From Arcicella sp043769985 (GTDB taxonomy: Bacteria; Bacteroidota; Bacteroidia; Cytophagales; Spirosomataceae), in contig JAYVIV010000113.1 in assembly GCA_043769985.1 (NCBI GenBank), forward strand, positions 1 to 14,238: 14,238 nucleotides of DNA, read 5' to 3'. The notes under the pieces are model-generated. The model was given only the letters and a program-made list of their open reading frames with translations. It was not told the DNA's origin and did no database searches. Of the stretch, positions 7,051 through 12,272 are shown piece after piece. The position numbers and the translations under genes were made by a program. Position 1 is the stretch's first letter. Each line of letters opens with the position of its first letter.

Positions 7051-7416
7051 ATGACACAGTATCAATACCAATCTTTTTACGAAACCTTGAAAAAACAAAA
7101 TCAAGCGGTGGAATTTTAAGCAGCAAAACTTTAACCTTCTGAAAATGAATTGAATACGCAATTTAAAACAATTCCTATGACCATTCGCCAAGCCTTGAAT
7201 GAGTTGGTGAATGAAGGATATATTGTTTGCAAGCACTGGAAGGAGAGCATCGTAAAAACCCAAATCATACGGTTGGGGGCTTTTGACTTTTAAAGGTTTT
7301 TCTGAGGTTGTGGAATGAGCAAAATTATCGTGATTCGTGAACCTAAACAAATCGCAACGGGATACGGCTTTGTGAAAGGTTCAAACAGTGAGTATAACTA
7401 CGTGATACACACCTAA
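7051..7416 (+). pseudogene. Decayed GntR-family (HutC-type) transcriptional regulator
   Basis: The frame starting at ATG 7051 reads YQSFYETLKKQ, then, after stops at 7117 and 7132, PSENELNTQF and MTIRQALNELVNEGYIV. This is the classic GntR winged-helix: the PSE-x-EL helix and the TxRQAL recognition helix. The usual KHGKGS wing is decayed to KHWKES. The linker typical of the HutC group (GLLTFKGFSEVVE) is present but in the +1 frame at 7271-7315, so a frameshift lies near 7265. Two further stops (7291, 7303) interrupt the first frame. The ligand-binding domain of about 150 residues is almost gone; only a short open tail to TAA 7414 remains. From 7417 to 7767 there is AT-rich leader only. An open frame on the opposite strand across this region is a shadow. 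Confidence 0.82.
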
Positions 7417-7494
7417 CCATTCAACATAAAAATTTACCAGAACAATAGAATTTCTACCATTTAATCAAGTAAAATGACCGATTAACTAATATGT

Positions 7495-7527
7495 ATTGCA
7501 TAGTACTGGTTTTAGCACATAACTTTG
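7495..7527 (+). promoter_or_regulatory. Candidate Bacteroidota promoter before the paired secreted proteins
   Basis: TAACTTTG (7520-7527) matches TAnnTTTG exactly. ATTG (7495-7498) lies 21 bases upstream, the usual distance for the TTG -33 element. Transcription would start near 7533, giving a leader of about 235 bases before the ATG at 7768. That leader is long, AT-rich and free of obvious stable structure. A closer, unrecognised promoter cannot be excluded. Confidence 0.45.
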
Positions 7528-7767
7528 ACACAACAAAAACGAAAAACAACGCTCTAAATCTACGAAATCACTAAACCTTTTAATACTAAAATATTACAAT
7601 CTCTAAACTTAATAAAAAATTTCTCTACCTAATTTTAAAAATAAGTACCTATAAATCAATTAATTAAGCCTATTCATTAAATTCATGCCTCTAAATCAAA
7701 CTTTGAAAAATTATTATTATCTAAACAGTATTCAAACAAAAACAAAACATTCTAAACAATTAAAAAA

Positions 7768-8160
7768 ATGAAAAATCTCGTAAAAACTTTCGCAATTGCT
7801 GCATTGTTAGCCGTATGTTCAATCTCAAATGGAGCAGATAATAGCACTGCACCCACAAAATCCAAGACTTTTGAAGTCGGAATGTATCAGTCCGTTAATA
7901 CGTTGAAAATGAATGTCATGATTGAAAAATCAACGGATAAAAATCTGTTGGTTGTTCTTAAAGATGAAAAAGGAAATATTCTGTATAATGAGCAAGTTTC
8001 GAAAGGTACGAAGAGCTATCATGGCAAGTATGATTTAAGTGATTTGGCAGATGGAAAATACACTTTTGAGTTTACAAAGGGAGATGAAAAAGTGATTAAA
8101 GAAGTGAATTTATCTTCTGAAACACCAACGGTAAGTAGCCGTCAGCTTGTGATTGAGTAA
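7768..8160 (+). CDS. Small secreted beta-rich protein, copy 1 of a tandem pair
   Basis: I cannot assign a named family. The 130-residue precursor has a Sec signal peptide (MKNLVKTFAIAALLAVCSIS, likely cut near residue 23). A mature part of about 105 residues alternates hydrophobic and polar residues like a small beta-sandwich: TLKMNVMIEKSTDKNL, VVLKDEKGNIL, KYDLSDLADGKYTFEF, then KEVNL. The DGKYTFEF turn-strand pattern resembles the strands of Bacteroidota carboxy-terminal sorting and DUF3244-like modules, but no cell-surface sorting signal is clear. The next gene encodes a paralogue, 67 of 98 residues identical from KTFEVGM onward. The only cysteine is in the signal peptide and is not followed by a convincing lipobox. 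Both copies share the leader ACATT(T)CTAAACAA just before the ATG. Confidence 0.85.
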   Translation: MKNLVKTFAIAALLAVCSISNGADNSTAPTKSKTFEVGMYQSVNTLKMNVMIEKSTDKNLLVVLKDEKGNILYNEQVSKGTKSYHGKYDLSDLADGKYTFEFTKGDEKVIKEVNLSSETPTVSSRQLVIE

Positions 8161-8171
8161 TTTAATTGGCA

Positions 8172-8243
8172 ATACTCATGGCATGACTCATCATATAATT
8201 TGTTGAAATTATCAAAATCTATTAGTTATGCCATGAGGAGTAT
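8172..8243. repeat. Inverted repeat between the two secreted-protein genes
   Basis: CATGGCATGACT (8177-8188) pairs with AGTTATGCCATG (8224-8235) over 12 bp with one wobble, and ATACTC/GAGTAT extends it outward with a two-base offset. No T-run follows, so it is not a standard terminator. It starts 11 bases after the first gene's stop. It may protect the 3' end of a monocistronic message or set the ratio of the two proteins. The rest of the 262-base gap is AT-rich leader. Confidence 0.6.
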
Positions 8244-8422
8244 CTATCCAACGAAAACCGTTCATAACCGAACAAAGACTGTATCAAAATCGAACATCTA
8301 TTGCTTTAAATAAAATTCATAAAATTCTGATTATTAAATACTTAAGTTGTTGGCATACTAATTTCAATACAATTTCTAAACGTTATTTAAAATTAAACAA
8401 ACATTTCTAAACAAGTAAGAAC

Positions 8423-8815
8423 ATGAAAATTTTATTAAAAAATTTCGCAATTGCTGCTTTGACAGCTATGACTTTTATCTCTAACGCAACTGACAAAAAA
8501 GCTGCACCCACAAAAGCAAAGACTTTTGAAGTAGGGATGTTTCAAAGTGCAAATACTTTGAAAATGAATGTAATGATTGAAAAAACGACTGATAAGGATT
8601 TGACTGTTGTTTTGAAGGACAGTAAAGGTGAGATTCTGATTACAGAAAGAGTAGCTAAAAAAGATAAAAACTATCACGCTAAGTACGATTTAAGTGAATT
8701 AGAGGATGGAAAATATACTTTTGAATTCACCAAAGGCGATGAAAAATTAGTAAAAGAATTAAATTTAGTAACAACTAAACCTACTGCAATTAACCGCCAA
8801 ATTGCTTTAAATTAA
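8423..8815 (+). CDS. Small secreted beta-rich protein, copy 2 of a tandem pair
   Basis: This is the paralogue of the preceding gene and has the same length (130 residues). The signal peptide covers about 1-22 (MKILLKNFAIAALTAMTFIS). The mature domain is collinear, with KTFEVGM, NTLKMNVMIEK and the invariant block DGKYTFEFTKGDEK unchanged. Changes concentrate in the middle (residues 57-76) and in the last 20 residues, while the core strands are kept, which argues that both copies are functional. This copy has more lysine and lacks the signal-peptide cysteine of copy 1. The duplication includes part of the 5' leader. A strong terminator ends the pair. The function is unknown. A structural or stress-related periplasmic role is only a guess. 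Confidence 0.85.
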   Translation: MKILLKNFAIAALTAMTFISNATDKKAAPTKAKTFEVGMFQSANTLKMNVMIEKTTDKDLTVVLKDSKGEILITERVAKKDKNYHAKYDLSELEDGKYTFEFTKGDEKLVKELNLVTTKPTAINRQIALN

Positions 8816-8846
8816 TATTTTGCCTCTTAACCTTCTATGAAAATTA

Positions 8847-8885
8847 AAACCGTAATGCGATGATGAATCGTATTACGGTTTTTTT
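8847..8885 (+). terminator. Strong terminator after the secreted-protein pair
   Basis: AAACCGTAATGCGAT (8847-8861) pairs with ATCGTATTACGGTTT (8867-8881), 15 bp with one G-T wobble and a GATGA loop, continuing into T residues to 8885. It lies 31 bases after the stop of copy 2. Confidence 0.92.
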
Positions 8886-8910
8886 GTTTATGTTTGTACG
8901 ATATACCAGA

Positions 8911-8943
8911 AAGGAAGGCTTCGTTTTGAACGAAGCCTTCCTT
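8911..8943. promoter_or_regulatory. Perfect 15-bp hairpin just before the MaoC start
   Basis: AAGGAAGGCTTCGTT (8911-8925) and AACGAAGCCTTCCTT (8929-8943) are exact reverse complements with a TTG loop. The hairpin ends 14 bases before the ATG at 8958 and 26 bases after the previous terminator. There is no T-run on the + strand. If transcription starts from the TATGTTTG box at 8889-8896, the hairpin would be almost the first thing transcribed, which suits a 5'-end stabiliser or translation modulator. An inserted palindromic repeat is the alternative. Confidence 0.6.
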
Positions 8944-8957
8944 AAAAGACTCTCAAT

Positions 8958-9416
8958 ATGCAAACATTCCAAGATTTAGCATCCCTGAAAGCCCAAATTG
9001 GGCAAGAAATTGGCACAACGCCTTATATGACCGTCACGCAGGAGATGATTAATGATTTTGCCAAAGCCACTCAAGATTTCCAGTGGATTCACGTGGACGT
9101 TGAAATGGCGAAGAAACATTCTCCCTTCAAAACGCCCGTGGCCCATGGTTTCTTAACGCTTTCGCTCGCTCCAAAATTTATGGCTGACCTTTTCAGAGTG
9201 GAATCTGTGAAAATGGGTGTAAATTACGGAGCTAATAAAATTCGTTTCACTTCCGCTGTGCCTTCGGGTTCGCAGGTACGTATGCGAGCGAGTTTGATGG
9301 AAGCCGAAGAAGCAAAACCAGCGGGTCTGAGAATCACGATGAATTGTATTTTTGAAATTGAAGGACAAGAAAAACCTGCTTGCGTGGCGGAGTTAATTTC
9401 GATGCTATATGAGTAG
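8958..9416 (+). CDS. MaoC-like (R)-hydratase
   Basis: This 152-residue single hot-dog-fold protein belongs to the MaoC dehydratase family, whose members hydrate trans-2-enoyl-CoA to (R)-3-hydroxyacyl-CoA. The hydratase-2 motif is intact: D40-x4-H45 within TQDFQWIHVD, followed by SPFKTPVAHGFLTLSL (55-70), in which the AHGFL segment forms the active-site wall. The C-terminal strands (FEIEGQEKPACVAEL) complete the fold. The length is right for the single-domain, NodN-like branch common in Bacteroidota. It lies 111 bases upstream of a FabG-type reductase, which can act on the same 3-hydroxyacyl chemistry. Together they suggest fatty-acyl or polyester precursor metabolism. No polymer synthase is in the window, so the pathway stays open. 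Confidence 0.9.
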   Translation: MQTFQDLASLKAQIGQEIGTTPYMTVTQEMINDFAKATQDFQWIHVDVEMAKKHSPFKTPVAHGFLTLSLAPKFMADLFRVESVKMGVNYGANKIRFTSAVPSGSQVRMRASLMEAEEAKPAGLRITMNCIFEIEGQEKPACVAELISMLYE

Positions 9417-9495
9417 AATTCAGTTATTTGTTATTAATCTTTCCAAGAAATATGTAATATTTATTTGGGAAAATCAATTTCAAAGAAGACCTGAT

Positions 9496-9524
9496 AACTA
9501 ATAACCAATCAACCAATAACTAAA
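9496..9524 (+). repeat. Four 7-bp units directly before the FabG-type gene
   Basis: AACTAAT, AACCAAT, (C)AACCAAT and AACTAAA follow one another and end 3 bases before the ATG at 9528. The array resembles the heptamer array before the second exbD (823-857). Related complementary sequence (GGTTATTGG) lies just after this gene's stop at 10271-10279. Confidence 0.45.
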
Positions 9525-9527
9525 AAA

Positions 9528-10265
9528 ATGAGATTAAAAGACAAAGTTGCCGTTATCACAGGTGCTGCCAGAGGAATTGGAGCGGCCGCCGCTGAATTAT
9601 TTTGCCGAGAAGGAGCAACCGTTATCATCTGGGATTTATTGGAAGCAGGGGAAGAAACTGCCTCAAATCTCCGTGAACAAGGATTTCAATGTGAGTTTAT
9701 GCACATTAGCACAACCGATGTCCCAGTCATTGAAGCGGCAAGTCGTGAAATCAATGAGAAATACGGACGAATTGACATTCTCATAAATAATGCAGGAATC
9801 ACTCGTGACAAAACCCTTTTAAAAATGTCCCATCTCGAATGGCAACAAGTGATTGATGTTAATTTGACGGGCGTTTTTAACTGTACAAAATCCATTGCTC
9901 CCTATATGGTTCAGCAAAATTATGGTCGCATAATCTGTACATCTTCGGTGGTTGGTGTACATGGAAATTTTGGTCAGACTAATTACGTAGCTGCTAAAGC
10001 GGGTGTAATCGGGATGGTGAGAACTTGGGCGAAAGAGTTAGGTAAAAACGGAATCACCGCTAATGCTGTTGCTCCAGGATTCATCAAAACGGATATGACC
10101 GATGCCATTCCAGAGGCGGTTCGTTTGGAGGTAATTAATTCAATTCCAGTAAGAAGAATGGGTGACCCTATGGATATTGCCAATGCTTATTTATTCTTGG
10201 CATCGGAAGAATCTGGCTTTGTGAATGGGCAAGTTTTGGGCGTGAATGGAGGGCAGGCATCTTAG
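9528..10265 (+). CDS. FabG-type short-chain reductase (3-oxoacyl reductase)
   Basis: This is a 245-residue classical SDR, close to FabG in length and motifs. It probably reduces 3-oxoacyl-ACP or 3-oxoacyl-CoA to the 3-hydroxy form with NAD(P)H in the cytoplasm. The cofactor-binding TGAARGIG is at residues 11-18 and NNAG at 87-90. The catalytic tetrad reads N112, S140, Y153 and K157, with the expected 13-residue Ser-Tyr and 4-residue Tyr-Lys spacing. The PGFIKTDMT segment (about 187-195) and the GFVNGQVLGVNGG C-terminus are typical of FabG. D36 after the second strand (IIWDLLEA) hints at NAD rather than NADP preference (inference). It lies 111 bases downstream of the MaoC gene and is probably functionally coupled to it. 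Bacteroidota usually carry the housekeeping fabG elsewhere, so this may be a paralogue for acyl-CoA. Confidence 0.9.
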   Translation: MRLKDKVAVITGAARGIGAAAAELFCREGATVIIWDLLEAGEETASNLREQGFQCEFMHISTTDVPVIEAASREINEKYGRIDILINNAGITRDKTLLKMSHLEWQQVIDVNLTGVFNCTKSIAPYMVQQNYGRIICTSSVVGVHGNFGQTNYVAAKAGVIGMVRTWAKELGKNGITANAVAPGFIKTDMTDAIPEAVRLEVINSIPVRRMGDPMDIANAYLFLASEESGFVNGQVLGVNGGQAS

Positions 10266-10331
10266 TGATTGGTTATTGGGGAAGTATGCTAATTTCTTAT
10301 AAAAATAATTATTGAACTACTATTTTTTTCA

Positions 10332-10523
10332 GAACTATTAACTATTTGACGCAAATTTGGTTCTCAAGGCTTTAGCACCATTCTTATCACTAACCCCACG
10401 CCTTTAGGCTGGGGAATCGACATATTATCCCCAGCCTGAAGGCGTGGGGTTAGTGATAAGAAAAACGACTAAAGTCTCGCTCAATCATTGATTTTAGAAT
10501 TGCGTCAAATAGTAGCCAGTTCC
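10332..10523. repeat. Nested palindromic element with 35-bp stem, bordered by inverted TATTTGACGCAA motifs
   Basis: The inner stem is 35 bp: 10381-10415 pairs with 10428-10462, with one T-G wobble and a 12-base loop. It contains CCCCACGCCTTTAGGC on the left and the matching arm on the right. The outer borders are inverted copies of one motif: ACTATTTGACGCAA at 10341-10354 on + and CTACTATTTGACGCAA at 10500-10515 on -. CTTTAG/CTAAAG (10370-10375/10469-10474) also pairs between them. The single mismatch is a wobble only in + strand RNA. The element fills most of the 355-base gap between two SDR genes, codes for nothing, and looks like a non-autonomous palindromic repeat. A third border copy lies at 14190. 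Confidence 0.85.
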
Positions 10524-10536
10524 TATTTTTTAAAAA

Positions 10537-10568
10537 TCTATTTTCAATTTTTAAACATTGAAAATAGA
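10537..10568. repeat. 12-bp perfect inverted repeat, terminator-like on the - strand
   Basis: TCTATTTTCAAT (10537-10548) and ATTGAAAATAGA (10557-10568) are exact reverse complements around TTTTAAAC. Read on the - strand the hairpin is followed by TTTTT. No - strand gene needs ending here, so it is more likely part of the palindrome-rich intergenic filler. A further short bulged dyad, GTCGTA...TACGAC, lies at 10574-10601. Confidence 0.55.
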
Positions 10569-10620
10569 AAACTGTCGTAGTCAACTTAATGACTTTACGA
10601 CTTAAAACTTAACAAATTTT

Positions 10621-11391
10621 ATGTACGCATTAATCACAGGAGCCAGTAAAGGTATTGGAAAAGAGATTGCTATTGAATTGGCAAAGAAGAAATATGATTT
10701 GATTTTGATTGCCCGTTCTGGCGTTCAGTTGGAGGATGTGGCGAAGGAAATAAAAGCGAAATATGCAGTTAATGTTGAATTTTTAGCAGCTGATTTATCT
10801 AAATCTGATGCAGCCCGAGAGGTTTTTAAGTGGGTGGAACAACAGAATCATCAAGTGGAAGTATTGGTAAATAATGCAGGATATGGCTCGGCAGGAGATT
10901 TTGAAAAATTCACGATTGAGCAAAATCGAGATATGATGAATCTGAATATGATTACGCTCACGGAGATGTGTCAAGTATTTTTGCCGATGTTGAAACGTCA
11001 TTCACAAGCCTATATTTTGAATATTGCAAGTTCGACGGCTTATCAGGCTTTACCACAAATGGCAATTTATGCCGCTACAAAAGTATTTGTTTTGAATTTC
11101 TCGAGAGCCTTGAAATTTGAATTAAAAGATTCACCCGTATCAGTAACGTGCGTAAGCCCAGGGGCAACCGATACGAACTTTAACGATCGGGCGGATATTC
11201 CCGCAAAGGCACGAAAGGCAGCTGAGAAAGTGGCGATGAGTCCACAAGATGTGGCCAAAATTTCGGTGGATGCTATGTTTGCGGGAAAGACGGAGGTGAT
11301 TCCTGGATTTATCAATAAATTGGCAGCATTCTTAGCTTGGGTTGCTCCAAAGGCAATTACAGAGAAGGTTGCAGCTGGTATTTACGAGTAG
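10621..11391 (+). CDS. Short-chain dehydrogenase, DltE/YqjQ-like group
   Basis: This is a 256-residue classical SDR of a different branch from the preceding one. The dinucleotide-binding TGASKGIG is at residues 6-13, AR (31-32) after the second strand suggests NADP(H), NNAG is at 84-87, and the active site is S137, Y150 and K154 in SSTAYQALPQMAIYAATK. After the PGATDT segment comes a longer C-terminal region with a hydrophobic stretch (FINKLAAFLAWVAP, about 231-244), typical of the short-chain oxidoreductases annotated as DltE-like. That end may touch the membrane. The substrate cannot be told. It is separated from the FabG-type gene by the palindromic element, so it is probably transcribed alone. 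No clear terminator follows it. Confidence 0.88.
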   Translation: MYALITGASKGIGKEIAIELAKKKYDLILIARSGVQLEDVAKEIKAKYAVNVEFLAADLSKSDAAREVFKWVEQQNHQVEVLVNNAGYGSAGDFEKFTIEQNRDMMNLNMITLTEMCQVFLPMLKRHSQAYILNIASSTAYQALPQMAIYAATKVFVLNFSRALKFELKDSPVSVTCVSPGATDTNFNDRADIPAKARKAAEKVAMSPQDVAKISVDAMFAGKTEVIPGFINKLAAFLAWVAPKAITEKVAAGIYE

Positions 11392-11412
11392 ATTGTGACA
11401 ATTTATAACTTA

Positions 11413-11458
11413 AAAATACATTTATAAGTGTATTTTATGAATTTTACATTTATATTTG
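11413..11458 (+). promoter_or_regulatory. Promoter and palindromic operator candidate of the toxin-antitoxin pair
   Basis: AAAATACA (11413-11420) and TGTATTTT (11429-11436) are exact inverted repeats around a TTATAA centre, so 22 of 24 positions are symmetrical. TATATTTG (11451-11458) matches the TAnnTTTG -7 consensus, and the palindrome covers the -33 position. With transcription starting a few bases after the box, the message would begin at or near the ATG at 11463, almost leaderless. The arrangement suits repression by the HTH protein encoded downstream (inference). Confidence 0.5.
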
Positions 11459-11462
11459 ATTA

Positions 11463-11957
11463 ATGAAATTTGAGATAGTTGAATTATTAGATTTTTCTGG
11501 ATACAAAGCTGGTGTCTATACCATTGTTATTAACGATGATTATTCTCTATTCGATAATTTCATTCAAGAGAATAGACCAATATTTTCAAATGAAATAGAT
11601 GATATTTTATCAAAAATAGAAACAATAGGTCATATAACTGGTGCAAGAGAACACCTTTTTAAACCCAATGAGGGAACTCTTGGAGATGGTATTTGTGCTT
11701 TGTATGACAATCCTGACAAGAAAATACGACTGTATTGTATTAAATATGGAAGTACAACAATTATTCTTGGTGGTGGTGGACATAAAAATGTAAGAACTTT
11801 ACAAGAAGACCCAAAACTGAAGTATGAAAATTATTTATTGAGAAAAATATCAAAACTTATTACACAATCAATAAAAGCAGGTGATATAAAATGGTCTGAT
11901 GATGGAATAAGACTAATTGGAAATTTAACTATACAAGATGATGAAGACAATGAATGA
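11463..11957 (+). CDS. Putative toxin of a type II toxin-antitoxin pair
   Basis: I do not recognise a named family with certainty. The 164-residue protein has an N-terminal part of about 60 residues (MKFEIVELLDFSGYKAGVYT onward), then a core with LFKPNEGTLGDGICALY (65-81), KIRLYCIKYGSTTIILGGGGHK (87-108, an Arg-rich beta hairpin) and KYENYLLRKISKLI (120-133, a helix). The motif order of a small RelE/HigB/Gp49-like RNase core, a conserved IRLY-x-IKYG strand pair followed by a glycine turn and K/R, fits a toxin, but the catalytic residues cannot be assigned. The next gene overlaps its end by 20 bases or fewer and encodes an XRE HTH protein, the toxin-first order of HigBA-type modules. Without the neighbour I would call it hypothetical. 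Confidence 0.65.
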   Translation: MKFEIVELLDFSGYKAGVYTIVINDDYSLFDNFIQENRPIFSNEIDDILSKIETIGHITGAREHLFKPNEGTLGDGICALYDNPDKKIRLYCIKYGSTTIILGGGGHKNVRTLQEDPKLKYENYLLRKISKLITQSIKAGDIKWSDDGIRLIGNLTIQDDEDNE

Positions 11958-12246
11958 AGCAAGAAAATATACAAGCCCGATTATTCAAGAAGCGTTGAAA
12001 AATATTGACCCAACTCGTCGTGAAATGGTGAGAAGAAGGATGATGATTTCTGCACGAATTGATGATGCTTTAAAACTGAAAGGTTGGTCACAAAAACAAT
12101 TAGCGGATAAAATGGAGAAACGTCCATCTGAAGTAACAAAGTGGCTTTCTGGAAATCATAATTTCACGCTTGAAACAATTTCTTTAATAGAAAAACAGTT
12201 AGAAGTTACTTTAATTACAGTTTCTAATGAAAAAATTGTAGCCTAA
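11938..12246 (+). CDS. XRE-family helix-turn-helix protein, putative antitoxin
   Basis: This 102-residue protein carries a Cro/C1-type HTH at about residues 40-93: RIDDALKLKGWSQKQLADKM (helices 1-2), RPSEVTKWLSGNHNFTLETI (recognition helix and helix 4), then IEKQLEV. The N-terminal 35 residues, rich in charge (KNIDPTRREMVRRRM), could be the toxin-neutralising or dimerising part. Several in-frame ATGs compete: 11938, 11941 and 11950. The last gives the tight ATGAATGA overlap with the upstream stop and suits translational coupling. It probably represses its own promoter at the palindrome 11413-11436 (inference). Its stop lies only 10 bases from the stop of the convergent recQ. Confidence 0.82.
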   Translation: MMKTMNEARKYTSPIIQEALKNIDPTRREMVRRRMMISARIDDALKLKGWSQKQLADKMEKRPSEVTKWLSGNHNFTLETISLIEKQLEVTLITVSNEKIVA

Positions 12247-12272
12247 AAACTGCGGTTCATAAACTCAACCGC
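12245..12272 (-). terminator. Short terminator of recQ on the - strand
   Basis: On the - strand GCGGTT pairs with AACCGC around nine bases, followed by AGTTTTT (complement of 12245-12251). The stem overlaps the last codons and stop of recQ. The tail lies in the 10-base gap and the HTH gene stop. It is a modest 6-bp stem, but nothing else could end either convergent gene. Confidence 0.45.

Noticed and set aside
6940..7350. A 136-codon open frame on the - strand
   Set aside because: It is antisense to the recognisable GntR remnant, its protein has no coherent domain, and it overlaps the palindrome and the lipoprotein leader.
9547..9786. Second open frame on the + strand inside the FabG-type gene
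   Set aside because: It is fully contained in an alternative frame of a strongly supported SDR and has no domain signature.
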